Part shown: positions 22,473-34,021 of the stretch, one piece after another
How the letters are laid out: each line of letters begins with the position of its first letter
How positions within the stretch are numbered: position 1 is the stretch's first letter
Source of the DNA: Massariosphaeria phaeospora
Lineage: Eukaryota > Ascomycota > Dothideomycetes > Pleosporales
Length of the DNA stretch: 64,000 nucleotides
Assembly: GCA_011032825.1 (NCBI GenBank)
Contig: JAADJZ010000009.1
Coordinates: forward strand, 186,001-250,000
Direction of reading: 5' to 3'
Notes under the pieces: model-generated
Told to the model about the DNA's origin: nothing
Seen by the model: the letters and a program-made list of their open reading frames with translations, nothing else
Databases searched by the model: none
Made by a program: the position numbers and the translations under genes

Positions 22473-23929
22473 AAAAACTTCTAAGTCCTCTGCTAAAATT
22501 GCTTACTAAAAGAGGCTCCGTAGCGAGCAAAATACAGAGTACGTATAGCAATATACGACTCCGTAGCCCCTTTGTCTTCAGGATCAATTAATATGTGGGT
22601 TTCGACTAACGCGTTCAACGTCTCGTTGTACTGTAGGCTTGTACTGATTCCGTGCCTGTAGAGTAGATGCGGTTGCTCGAATATAAACCTCCAGGACCGC
22701 CGGTTTGAACTGGTTCGGATGTATGTCCTTAGTAGATATGCTATGCTTTGTCAACGGAGAGCGTTGACTGGGCCAGAGGAAGGGTGATGGCTGAGAACGA
22801 ACACGGCCACTATACAATGTGAGAAGCCGCCATTCAACTAGATTCGTTCACGTTAGCCGATGTCAATAAAGCTTTGATGAGATGTGTATCAATGTGACGC
22901 TATTCGTTGTCGCCTAGAAGGAAGTTTGCGAAGTGGCTAGTGTCCCAATGCGGTAGGCTCGGTCACCTCGATCAAATGACCACTTACATTTCAACAACCT
23001 TGGAGCCTATGAACGCTCATAACACTTGTTGAGGATCAAAACTTCAAATATTGATACTCTGGGATCGTAGGATGGTATTATGATGACAAGTGAGTGAGTC
23101 AGCTAAGCTGGTGTAAATCCCGTGATCAGGACTTTAGTCAGCGACGATAGCCGAGGTCCGCGTGCGATATTTTCCTGCGACCCCGTCCCGTCACCCCTCA
23201 CCACGTTCCGATCCTGATTCTTTGTCCACAGAGATCGCGCGCTTTTCGCGTCGCCACCTGGGATTTCGAAGCTCGCCATTTGTCAGCTCGTGTAGCATTT
23301 CCGGGCGCTCGAGCACCAACATTACACCAACATTGCACCAACTCCAATCCGCATTAGTTTTACTCAATGACGTATAACGTATAAACTACTTCATACGCCC
23401 CGTGTAGGTTGTGAGCCCCAGCAAAAGTTACGCCCTGGATGAGAATCAAGACTACACCGCCGCCGTACGAGACTTCTCTTATGTCGTCTGCTTTGTCGTT
23501 ACCGGTACCCGCGGGCCGAATGATGTTGCAACAAAGGTGGCATGTAACGCTGCAGCAACACTCATGCATATCGAATCCTGCTCATCCTATCGGATTTGCC
23601 TTTTGTCTTGGTATTGCGGCGAAGGTTGTGTTCAGAATGGCGTAGCCTGTGCCGCAACTTCCTGGAAGGTTCATCGCGACATCGATTTCTTCAATATTCA
23701 CACTTGCAACTATCGGATCGCATCCAGTATTAAACAGTGATATCTTAGTTACCGCAAACCGCAAGATCCTGATCCTGTTCACTGTGGCTGGTATGTGATG
23801 TAACTTAGTTAGTCTCGGGCGGAAGCTGAGGCTCCTATGATCAGATTATCCCTTAGCGAGAGCCTTATAAGTAGGCTTCGCCCGCTCATCCATCCAACAG
23901 TCTAGTCCTCACTTTTATTACCAGACACA
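22197..23929. other. 1.7-kb intergenic region
   Basis: Between the FAD monooxygenase and the P450, both on the plus strand. It contains a (GA)n microsatellite (own entry). From about 23360 to 23780 the minus strand has open stretches of unclear origin (for example NLPGSCGTGYAILNTT), possibly gene debris. Nothing else could be named. Confidence 0.45.
22441..22471. repeat. (GA)15 microsatellite
   Basis: An uninterrupted GA dinucleotide run of 31 nt in noncoding DNA. Confidence 0.95.
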
Positions 23930-25716
23930 ATGGATTTTCTTATTTTGTACCTCGGCCAGGTTCTCAAAATTAATGTCATAATCTCAGTTCTTGTAGTACT
24001 TGTACGATCATAGCTAGGTGCACACACGGCACGTAGCTTCGTAGTTTTCTAACGACCGCCAGATTGCTGCTCTTTTGCTGTACAACGCCTATTTCCATCC
24101 ACTAGCCAAGATACCGGGACCACTCTCCGCTCGGTTGTCGGGCATACCTTCATGGTATCATGCTTTCAGGGGAGATCGTCACCTCTGGCTGTGGAAGCTT
24201 TTCCTTGAATACGGTATGGCTACTGAAAAACCAGTCGAGTTGGTGGGATACAGCTAAGAAGCCCACTTAGGTGACAGAATCCGCGTGGAACCAAACACTG
24301 TTGTCTTTCGCGATCCGGATGCGTATAGAGACATTTACAGTACAAAGGCCAACGTCCAACGTAGCACCTTTTATACAGCATGGCAAGTGAACAAGAAGGA
24401 CGCGAACACCCTGACCACCATCGACGTCGCTGAGCATGCGTATAAACGTAAATTGCTGAATGCGTCCTTCACGGAGAAGTCTGTACGCGCCGCATCCGAA
24501 TTCATTATCAGACATATCGATCGCTGGAACGAGCTTCTCGTTGGCGACAATACCGATTGGTCTCCACCAGTTGATTTATCGGAAAGCGTCGAGAGGTTAC
24601 TTTTCGACATCTCGGGTGATCTCTTCTTCGGCAAATCTTTTGAAACCAAAGAACCTGGTCAAAATCCTTCGAAAGCCATACCCCAGAGTATCGAGCAGTA
24701 CATGCTATTCTATTATCATGTATGCAGCCATATCAGTTGAGACAGCATTCATAGTACTAAGAGACTACTAGGTTTGCCGCTCACCACTCCTTGACTTCGT
24801 ACTGTGGCTGAAGCCGCGCGGCCTCGATGCGCTTTCCCAAGTCATAGCACCGCCAGGCATTAGACACTTCGAAACATTTGTCTACAATAGTGTCTCCGAG
24901 CGCCTCAGGCTACAGCAGGAACTCGGCGAGAAGCCAGATTCCCAGCAGCGCCTTGATATGTTTCATTTCCTGTGTGAAGCCAAGAATCCGGACACCGGTC
25001 TACCAGCTCACGACGAGTCGAGTTTACGAGCTGAGGCCAAATTGCTACTCGCAGCCGGAACCGGTACATCTGCAACCACCATCACGGGTGCGATGTTTTA
25101 CCTATCGCTTCCTTCTGAAATGCATCGACTGGCAAGATTAGTAGACGAAATTCGCATAAAATTTGCTTCAGCAGAAGAGATAGTTCCGGGACCGAAGCTC
25201 GCGTCTTGCATATATTTGAGAGCATGTATCGATGAGGGAATGCGACTCTCCCCATCCGGGGCGAGTGAGATTCCTCGCCTGGTTCGCAACGGTGGCATAA
25301 CAATACAAGGGGAATATTACGCAGCTGGAACTATCGTGGGTATGTCCGGATTCACGAACGGGAGGAATGAAAAGGTATACGGCGACTACGGCGCATTCCG
25401 CCCTGAGCGGTGGATTGTTGATGAAGCTGAGGGGGTTACTCAGGACGACGTCGATCGAGCTCGTTCAAACCATCATCCGTTCGCCTCTGGACCAGGTGAT
25501 TGTGTCGGGCGGAATCTGGCCATGATAGAGGTCCAAGAAGCTATAGCCCGGACATTGTGGCGGTTCGACATGCGGAGAGTGCCTGGGTCAGTCTTGGGAG
25601 GGGGCTCGTCCAAGCTGGGATGGGGGGAGCAAGATCCCAATCACTTTCGACTGATCGACCATTACACTACAGGTCATCATGGGCCAATGTTGCAATTTAG
25701 GGAAAGGCAAATTTGA
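23930..25716 (+). CDS. Cytochrome P450 monooxygenase
   Basis: A predicted 538-aa heme-thiolate oxygenase anchored in the ER by an N-terminal hydrophobic helix. Exons: 23930-24001, 24063-24213, 24271-24719 and 24772-25716. The N-terminus is followed by the proline-rich KIPGPLSARLSGIP. The I-helix oxygen motif is AAGTGTSATT, the K-helix ExxR is EGMR (Glu379, Arg382), FRPERW is the PERF motif, and the heme loop FASGPGDCVGRNLA carries the ligand Cys468. All essential residues are present and the frame is intact through three introns. It resembles fungal secondary-metabolism P450s, and it stands beside a dead PKS and oxidase, so it may be a surviving tailoring gene. The exact family and substrate are unknown. 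Confidence 0.92.
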
Positions 25717-25965
25717 GCGAGCAATTGTGTCGCGATTCTGCGGCAGCGAGAAATTGGAAAGCATAGGGTGTTTGATGTTCCGTTTGAGCAAGAACGCCTT
25801 TCAAAGCACGAGTTCTAGGAAGTGACTTCATGTCAAGAATAAGCACACAAAGTTTCGTGCGACAGCTATGACCAGCGTCCGTTGCTTACGTCACTAGCAC
25901 TAGGCGAATGTAACCTTCGAAAGTTGTGACATCCGTTCAGCCGCTGTCTTCCGGAACCACGTACA

Positions 25966-27029
25966 ATGTCCGCCACACTCAAAGATCAGATCGCATTACA
26001 ACAGCACGACTCTCATACCTATAAGGTAGGCTACAGCAATGAGTGGGCCTTAGGACCAAGTATGGCCCCGCTCCGATACGCTCTATGTGTTGACCGGAAT
26101 AACATTAACCAATAATAGTCCTGCTTGGCGGCTGCGTGGCTTCTCTCTTGTATTCTGTTGCTCAAGCGCACTTCACTACTACGCTCTTGGCTCAGAGGCA
26201 ACCAGATGTACACACGCTACACGTCGCGTTCCTTCGCCCTTGCACAGCCCAAGAATCTACGGTCAAGGTTGTCGACCTGAAAGTTGGAAAAGGGTCGAGC
26301 TCCATCCAGCTCCATTTGATCCAACGTGGAGAGACAAAATGTACTGCATTTGCGACGTCGACGGATTTTGCGGCTGCATTGGGACCATCGGCGAACATCC
26401 CCGGTGGGGTTTTACCGGCTTTGCCACCAACCCCGAACTTCAGGAGAGTCGAAGCACTGGAACCCGATGCCAACTGGCTCCCATCAAAGACCGTGGGAGG
26501 CGTGCTTCCTCTCCTAAAGCGCATGACCTTTTTGTATCCCGTTAATGGTCAGACGACGGATGGCATCATCGACTACTGGTGCGCCTTCGACAGACCAGAG
26601 AAGTTTGTGGGCATCCACCTAGCCGTGCTAAGCGATGTGGCACCCTCAATGTCGGATACTTTGTTGCGGACTGGGGGTGTCTTTGACGCTCACAAGATCT
26701 ACAAGCTCAAGAAAGAAACTGCTGAGAAAACACCGGGAGCAACGACCATACTGCGGAACTCGCTCGAAGAGGCTGCCAAGGGCCAGTTCTGGAACACGAC
26801 ACTATCTATCGACATGCAGTTCAAGTGCAGACTGCCAGAGAAGGACATGGCCTGGACTTTTACACGGGTTAGGACGAGAATGTTGCAGGGTGGTAGAATG
26901 GATCTGGACTTGACTATCTGCGACGAAGAGCAGACACTGATCTGCCTGGTGCGACAGGTCATGCTAGTACTTGAGACTGAAAGGCGATTTAAGAAGGACA
27001 GAAAGCAACCGACATCTCAGAAGTTGTAG
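25966..27029 (+). CDS. Thioesterase-like superfamily (double hotdog) protein
   Basis: A predicted 334-aa acyl-CoA thioesterase-like protein. Exons: 25966-26059 and 26119-27029. The 59-nt intron joins NEWALGP to ILLGGCVASLLYS, restoring the hotdog-fold start (strand, Gly-Gly, central helix). HTLHVAFLRPC is the following strand, and a second hotdog repeat begins near WCAFDRPEKFVGIHLAVLSD. Such proteins are found both in fatty-acid metabolism and in fungal metabolite clusters. No catalytic residue assignment is made. The frame is intact, in contrast with the two genes immediately downstream. Confidence 0.8.
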
Positions 27030-27316
27030 AAGCGTAGATGCATTCATCTCATTGGGGCAGACGAAGGATTACGCTTGCCAGGTCTGGTTCGCATCTGCTT
27101 ATGTCGTGTTGTGATCGCTGGACGATGAGTGTCTGTTAAATCTTGGTGTGGGTGTGGGAGGGACCATTCGCCGACCCTGAAAACTTGACTGTGCCGCATG
27201 GGATAGCACAAGATGCTTTTGAGCCACTCAGTTCAAAGTTTGTTTCTGTGCCGCAATATGTTAGATAGCGGTGTGTCCTGCGCTACCCTGGTCGGCTGCG
27301 CCTATAGCTTGAAGCT

Positions 27317-28933
27317 CTACGCGATTGGTGCGTAGAAGCTAAACTCCCTGTCCGGGTCATATTTGTTCTTCAGCGCCAACAATCTTTCCTGGCGCCACTC
27401 CTCATATCCATACCAGCTCTTCACATCCTCGTTACCAAAAGCGTAGTTGACGTAGGCGTGCAGCTCATCTTGACCACTTGCCTCGTGGAGGATCTGTCGC
27501 AGACTCACCCCCAGCTCTTCGGCCCGTTCATCGAGCTCGGCGCCCGAAGACTTGTAGATGATTAGCGGGGCGACTAGGAGGTTACTTTGTCGAAACGGGT
27601 ATGCGGTTGATTCGTGAGGTACGGCTTTGACGCCCTGCGTTGAGCAGTCCTCGAAAAGGAAGAGCGAACCGTTCAGGGCCGGATTGGCGCGAATCGCGGA
27701 TGCGAAGACATCGTAGACCTGGCGTTGGGCAGATATATTGTATGTTTGCAGCTCGATAGGAAACCGAATGTTGACAAAGCCGGCCTTTTGGCATGGCGGG
27801 GACTCGTTCGCGTTGCCCGTCCATGCTGGTAAGTTGGTGTAGTCTTAGGCGCCGCTGTCGGACATGACCGATCCTAACGCTGTAAATGGCGCGGTATAAA
27901 CCGGATCCACTGCATCGACACCCTCCTGGAGAATGAAGAAGGCGATCACAGGCTCCCGATGTTAGCGTGGCACAAGTGTGCTCCAACGTGATCATAGGCT
28001 TACCGAAACTGGGTCCATGCCCGGGTGATTGAAAAAGAAGGAATAATTGATGATGTCGACCGACTGTGTTCCATTCTTCAATAGATGTCGATTGATGGTC
28101 TCATAAAGCCCCTCCACCTTGTCACCCGTGAAAATGAAGCTCTGGTAAGCCCAGTTAGGGTGCTTGACTTCGTGAATCTTGGAGGTGACCGAAGTAACAA
28201 TGCCGAAATTGTGACCAGCACCTTGTACCGCCCACCAAAGTTCCGATTCTGGATTCAGGGTATGAAGGGAGCCGTCGGCCAGCACAATATTCATTGCAAT
28301 GAATTGATCAGAAATTAGACCATGCCTTCCTTGGAGAAAGCCGTGGCCGCCACCAAGACCAGGACCGAGAAGACTGACACATTCGCACCCTCCCGTCACT
28401 GCACACTTTAGTTGCGCTGTCCAAGCAAATCATTCGAGAGATGGACTCACCCGTCTGTTTCCCCGCGCTCCACAACGCATCTGTCACATTGTTCACAAGC
28501 ACACCACCCCCAAAAGTCGCCGTCTTGCCATCTTCTGCAATAGAAATAGAGCTCAGCTGTCGCATCCAGATCTCGATGCCGTTTTGCAATCTTTCTACCG
28601 TAGTGATCGCTCCATGACCACTGGCGACAGCCAGGAACGGCAAGTTATGCTCGTTCGCAAATCTGACTGTTTGGACCACATCGTGTTCGGTAGCCGGCTC
28701 CAAGGTGATGTTATGTTGGGCGCGTCTAGAGTAGACCATCGAGTTGTTGAGAGATTGAATCTATCCGAGCCCGGGTAGTAAATCTTTGCGCCGCTCGAAA
28801 GCCGTAGTTTTAAATTGTTTCCCGTGGACGTTTCGGGGCAAATTCAAGAGGGCAGCGCGTTATTCGGTTCAAGAGGTAGGAATCGACACGAAGAGGTTAC
28901 TGCCCACGCTACGATCGCTGTGATGACTTCCAT
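27317..28933 (-). pseudogene. BBE-type FAD-linked oxidoreductase, disrupted
   Basis: The remnant covers a full berberine-bridge-enzyme-like oxidase of about 500 aa: a signal-like N-terminus (MEVITAIVAWAVTSSC), an FAD-binding PCMH domain (GGGVLVNNV, LGPGLGGGHGFLQGRHGL, WWAVQGAGHNFGIVTSV) and a C-terminal BBE block (AYVNYAFGNEDVKSWYG). Two introns can still be drawn: GTGAGT after the AGKQTG-coding region near 28450, and GTAAGC near 28003. Three lesions break it: an in-frame TGA at 28846-28844, a 5-bp tandem duplication at 28708-28717 that shifts the frame, and a TAA at 27847-27845. The minus-strand copy cannot give a full protein. Family members are secreted or vacuolar flavin oxidases common in alkaloid and polyketide clusters. 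Confidence 0.85.
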
Positions 28934-29688
28934 ACGGATCGATGGGTGGATCTTTAGGATGGGAATGTAGGCGAAAGGGTGCTTAGAGGAGTTGAGGAAG
29001 ATGGACTAGTAGCGCATGTGGTGCTTGTGGTTTGGATCGGATTTGTGAGATATGGGGTTACCGGACCACTCACCGATCAAGTCTAGTGCTTACCACCCTC
29101 ACCGTTCTAGCCTTCTAGGTGACGTGTACAAAGTTGAAAACAAGCCACCATTTTGTAGATTTGCAGCGGATAGAAACAGAATTTGAACGCAAAAGGAATC
29201 GAAGGGCTGCCAACGCCATCCATCCGGTTGGTATCGGCATTGGAGTATCGCGAAGGAGGGTGATGTGCCACACTATTACCATTAATCAGCTCACTGGGGC
29301 GCAGCTCAATTCAGTTCTTCGGCTTGCGGATAGGCTGTGAACAGACTACACTTCGCCGAACCGGATGGAGTTCTGAAAAGAGGCCGAGTGACTATGTCCC
29401 TGTGCGGCATGGCCTTCTTTTGCTCGCCGACCGTCTCAAAATTAGCGCAGAGTGACCAGGGTGCATACCTCAGACCCGAGGCGAGGATGAGGTTGCCCAT
29501 CCATTCTCACTCGAGAGGGAGCGCTCGCCGCAGCCAGAAAGAACGGAGGAGTAGTTCTATGGTGGGGATAAGCCAGGAGGAACTCAGCCGACGCCGATGC
29601 GCTCGGGGAGCCCGATAATGCCTCTGGGATGGATCTTGCGGTCTAGTATTTTGAAGGAGTGCTGCTACGATACCCTGTAAAGAATACT
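28934..29688. other. Gap between two pseudogenes
   Basis: A divergent arrangement: the BBE relic runs left and the PKS relic runs right, so this 755-bp stretch was probably their shared promoter. Small frames only; nothing recognised. Confidence 0.45.
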
Positions 29689-31796
29689 ATGAGCCCAAGT
29701 ACTCTTAAACGAATGTCTGCCCTGGTGACTCGAATTGTGGAAATCAGCAATAGAGCGATTATCAACCCTTCAAATACCTCCTCTTCTCCACTGAAGGTTC
29801 AGCTCCCACACGACGTCGAGGAGAGCATGCCCTACGAGGCCATTGCCATAATAAGCTTCGCTCTGAAATTCCCCCAAGACGCTGTCGACCAGGAATCGTT
29901 TTGGAAATTGCTGTTGGAGAAGCGTTCAGCGTGCACCACTGAACCTCCAAACCGATACAATGTCACCGCTTGCGTGAGCTCCGCCGTGATGAGCATTTGC
30001 ATTATCGAGTTCTGACGGTATGTGTCCAGGAGAATATCTGGAGCGGCCACTTATCAAAGAAGACGTAGGGGCGTTCGATGCTGCTTTCTTTGGAATATCG
30101 CCCGAAGAGGCTGAATGCATGGATCCGCAACAGTTCTGGCTGCTGGAAACGAGTTATCAGGCTTTGGAGAACTGTAAGTAAGACGTGACTCTGCACCAAT
30201 TGGTCACCCCTCAGGCAATCGCTGACCGCCTGATCTCAAGCGGGAATTTCCCTTAAAGAAGCCGCAGGCTCGAACACGTCAGTCCACGTGGGCTGCTGCG
30301 GATACGATTTCGCGATGATGGCGGCGCGCGATCCAGAGCTTCTCAGCAGGGATAGGGTTATTGGCACGCTCCAGTCCAATTTGGCTAACCAGCTTAGTTG
30401 GTTCTATGACTTCCATGGTCCGAGTACGGTGGTTGATACCGGGTGCTCGAGCAGTCTCGTTGCGCTGGATATGGCATGCCAGAGTCTGCATAGTGGAGAT
30501 GCAAATATGGTAAGATTTCCCAGCCCCATGGAAAGCGCAGATGCTGAGTGTCGGCGCAGGCTATGGTGGCCGGTTGTAACCTCGTCTATGACCCCGCCGC
30601 TACCGAAGGCTTGGACCGCCTGAACGTCCTATCGCCTGATGGCAAGTGCTTCAGTTTCGACTCGAGGGCCAACGGATACTCTAGAGGCGAAGGCATCGGT
30701 TGTGTTGTGTTGAAGCCGCTTTCGGCGGCAATTGAGGGGGGCTATACAATCAGAGCGGTGATTAGAGCAACAGGGTCGAGCCAGAACGGTCGCACACCCA
30801 GAATGGGGCAACCATGTGGTAAAGCGCAGGCATCGTTGATCCGGTCCGTATATCGACGCGCCGATCTTGACATAGCTCTTACGAGGTACTTTGAAGCCCA
30901 TGGGACTGACACTCCACGCGGTGATCCAACGGAAGCCGAAGCTATTGCGAACGCATTCCGAGGGCACACCTCGCCTGAAGATAAGCTGCATATCGGAGCT
31001 GTCAAGTCGAATATCGGCCACCTGAAAGGCGCAAGCGGTATGGCAGGACTGATCAAGGCGGTTCTTGTTCTGGAGAAGGGAATTATCCCCGCCAACATTT
31101 GGGTCGATCGCATCAATCCGCGGATTCATTCATCTTGGAACCTGAACTTCCCAAAGGAGGCGCTTCCGTGGCCCATTGATGGCCTACGCAGGGCCTCAGT
31201 GAACTCTTTTGGACTCGGAGGCACCAATGCACATGCGGTCCTAGATGACGCATACCATTAGATCCAAACCTTCCCCTGCACTCAGCCCCTCAAAGGGTAC
31301 GGAAATTGGCAAGCTGGGCGGAAGTGAAGACATGGAGCCCAGACTGCTTGTTCCATCGGCTGCGGATGAAGCTGGCATTGATCGTCTGAAAATTGCCTAT
31401 AGCAAATGGATGGTAGCTGGTGGTAAAGGCCTTGATGCGTCTCGTTTCCATGATCTTGCCTATACACTCTCCGAGAAACGAAGTCGACTCGCTTGGAGGT
31501 CCTATGCGGTCGAAGCTCCCTCGGACATGCCGCTCTCCAAGTATGTATGGTCTCGCCCCGTGAAGGCGGGCACCTTGAGTGGACCCGGACATGATGGCGA
31601 CGACAGGAACGCTTTCTGTTTGATGCGAAACCAGTCCGCACGACATTCAATTCTTCATTGCTTGGGACGACTTTACTGCGCTGGCTTCGCAATCCACATA
31701 GCCGCCGTCAACCAGTGTTGGGGGTCATACAGAGAGCCACGGATGCTTACGGACCTTCCGTCGTATCCATTCAACCATAGCCATACCTACTAGGCT
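29689..31796 (+). pseudogene. Reducing-type polyketide synthase remnant (KS domain plus AT/DH scraps)
   Basis: Iterative reducing PKSs are normally more than 2,200 aa; only about 0.7 kb of coding likeness beyond the KS remains. The KS starts with YEAIAIISFALKFPQDA and keeps its introns (for example GTAAGT at 30175 and GTAAGA at 30509). The catalytic set is visible: VDTGCSSSLVAL (active Cys), EAHGTDTPRGDPTE (His) and KSNIGHLKGASG (Lys/His). The frame ends in TAG right after NAHAVLDDAYH (31259-31261). A linker in another frame (FHDLAYTLSEKRSRLAWRSY) then runs directly into the end of an AT and DH junction (LGRLYCAGF, LTDLPSYPFNHSHTY) and stops at TAG (31791-31793) where a Trp is expected. The AT body and all downstream domains are missing, so this is an internally deleted, truncated relic. 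Confidence 0.88.
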
Positions 31797-32016
31797 GAAG
31801 GATGTGTCAGTAAAGAACACCGATGTCGTGCGTGTCCACCGCGCGAGCTCTCGGGTGGTCGTAACACAGGCCAGCGACATTGGAAGGCGCGATTGTCGAG
31901 GCATCACGAGATACATGATGGAAGAAACGCGCAAAGTATAAACGAGTAATGAACAGGACAATTTCCTCAATAAGAATCAACTTGTACAAACTATGCCGCC
32001 ACCAAAACACCAGCCG

Positions 32017-32481
32017 TTACTCTTTCTTGATCTGTTCAAAGAGCGGCGACCGACCCTCCTCCTTCCGCTTCTTCGCGCGCCGTGCCAATATGTTATCCCA
32101 CGCATTCCATAGTGCGGCATTATCGTACTCAACCCCTACCTCCGCCTTCTCTTCCATATCCTCGTTGCCCTCGTCATTGTGTCTTCTTTTCCTTGCAAAA
32201 GCTTCGCGGGCAGGCTTAACGTCGTCGGTATCGTCAGCATGTTCGTCCTATGATCGTGCTTCGGGTTCAACCGGGGTGTGAAGTCGCTGGTGGTCCTGCC
32301 GGGCGTTGCGAGCGAGTATCCCTTCCAGGGCCTCTGCGATGGCCATATTTGTCGGGTCCATGGCAGCCTCTTCCTCGAGAAGTTTCATGACATCGTGCCG
32401 CTCTCCATCGGGCTCTAGTTGGTCTAAGGGCACCTGGTCCAACTCTTCGGCAAGGTTGTGCTGGACTTTTCGTTCGGCCAT
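32017..32481 (-). CDS. Small acidic/basic hypothetical protein with in-frame amber codon
   Basis: The frame from ATG 32481 encodes MAERKVQHNLAEELDQVPLD and then an acidic helical segment (RHDVMKLLEEEAAMDPTN), reaching a TAG at 32250-32248 after 77 codons. The same frame then stays open for another 76 codons to TAA at 32019-32017, with sensible composition: charged helices, ARKRRHNDEG, and a tail YDNAALWNAWDNILARRAKK ending in IKKE. The continuity suggests one 154-aa protein interrupted by the amber codon. A nonsense mutation, a base error, an unrecognised tiny intron or readthrough are all possible. No family was recognised. Confidence 0.5.
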
Positions 32482-33199
32482 GACATCGACGGTGCGATGC
32501 GGATGTGAGTGTTGTGGTACTGACGACGTGTAAGCGAAAGCGATATCGGCGGGGGAAGCTCCTGGAACAGTAAAGACGCCCGTGAAGTGCGCTGGAGGAT
32601 GTCTTAAAGCGACCAAGAGCAGGATGGTGCTTACGAAGAGTTGCGTGGACGCAGAATGGTTTGTGAGTGAAGAAGTGGAGGAGTTGTGGGTGAAGTTTGT
32701 GCGTATGGGGGGGGAAAGAGAGGGAAAGCAGGACACAGCGAAGATATACGTGTGGTCTCGCGGAGTCATCTTAAATGCTCGCGGAGTCATCTTGTCGCGG
32801 AGTAAAGTTGAAGACGAACCATGGTTCTGACAGCTCCACCACCCACTCAGCTCACGCTGAAATCAAATGAGTATCCTCGTTACCATCTCCTCCCCAGGAA
32901 CCACTACTCACCACGCATTGCGGATACTCCATGACACAGTGTATCCGGCCAATAGGATGAGCATGGTTGTTTGATTTTTGTCAGCTGACTTGGACGACTT
33001 TTGAGTGACGGCTAGGCTACGTGGACGGCAATGAGTGAACGCAATGGCAACCTACTCGCTCGGCCTGAACATCGGGTGTTGGAAGTCTGTTTCTATCCTA
33101 TAGCTCCGAAGAAAAAGATATATTCTGATTTGGAGCGCACGCATAGCCGGCCCAACTTTCGGATGTTCTCGGAAGGAACCCCGCAGCTTACATCACCGC
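32482..33199. promoter_or_regulatory. Divergent promoter region with duplicated GAGTCA element
   Basis: Lies between the small minus-strand gene and the EXPERA-like gene. It contains an exact 16-bp direct repeat (own entry). The minus-strand frame remains open upstream of 32481, so a longer N-terminus for that gene cannot be excluded. Confidence 0.4.
32757..32793. repeat. Two direct 16-bp repeats containing GGAGTCA
   Basis: CTCGCGGAGTCATCTT occurs at 32757-32772 and again at 32778-32793, with start-to-start spacing of 21 bp. Each holds GAGTCA, the reverse complement of TGACTC, the core site of Gcn4/CPC1-type bZIP regulators. Regulation through it is inference. Confidence 0.6.
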
Positions 33200-33822
33200 A
33201 TGGCACATATATCACTTCTATCCATCGCAACGCCAACGCCGTCGTCTGTACCCTCGGCGTCGCCAAAGCTACAAGTTAAGCTGACGCCGACAATGTCCTG
33301 GTCGTATACACCGCGCCTTCCAATTCTGGTATGGTGTCTTTGGGTCTTCCCCTTCACCGTCTGGCACACACTCTACCTCGCGTTGCGCCCCGCCAGCCTG
33401 CCCGGCCACAAATGGCACCACCCGTATTTCTCCGGTACGTTCACCATCTCGGCTGCCATCGACCGCGCATGTACGGCCAGCAGGGCTACGACGAGAAGGA
33501 GGGTTTCGTGCTAGCACAGAGCGTGCAAAACGCTCGAAGCGGTGCTCTCCATGGTATACGCTCATATTGTGTGGAGATCAGGCACGGGCGGATTCTGGAA
33601 AGCGAGAGTTACTGGTACAGCGGGGGCGAGGGCTATTCTGGTGGGGTTGAGCGCCGGCTGGGTCACTGCGGTTAAGACGGCGCTTTATTGTAAGGGCCTT
33701 GCATTTCGAGCAGATTCATGACTGACATAGGGGTAGTTCTGAGAGAAGTTTTTTCCGATTTCAAATATACGGGCCATAATGAATGGAGGCCCTTTCTGGG
33801 CAGTTCGTGTGGCATGAAGTAA
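33200..33822 (+). pseudogene. EXPERA/emopamil-binding-like membrane protein with frameshift pair
   Basis: EXPERA proteins are small multi-pass ER proteins of the sterol isomerase/TMEM97 type. Likeness runs over TLYLALRPASLPGHKWHHPY, then MYGQQGYDEKEGFVLAQS, then LEAVLSMVYAHIVW, and after a 41-nt intron (donor 33690, acceptor 33730) FSDFKYTGHNEWRPF. The first and third blocks share one frame; the middle block (about 33466-33528) is read only in another. An extra GC near 33466 and a 2-nt loss near 33527 would explain it as a +2/-2 pair. Read straight, the frame stops at about 33511. The last exon ends in TAA at 33820-33822, perhaps early. Either a decaying gene or two base errors. Confidence 0.55.
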
Positions 33823-34021
33823 GGACCAGGGCTGAGAGAAAGTATGGCGATATAGCTAATTGGGCGTATAGTTTGCTTTATATATCGGCATCGTCGTACA
33901 TGATATGGTCGTTCAGTCAGGATATGTTGAAAGGACTGCACGCATCAGAGTAGCCTGTTCCCAAACACATAACCCGATTGATCTTCAGCGCCGCCTCCGG
34001 AGCCGATCGCGGCCCTCTACT

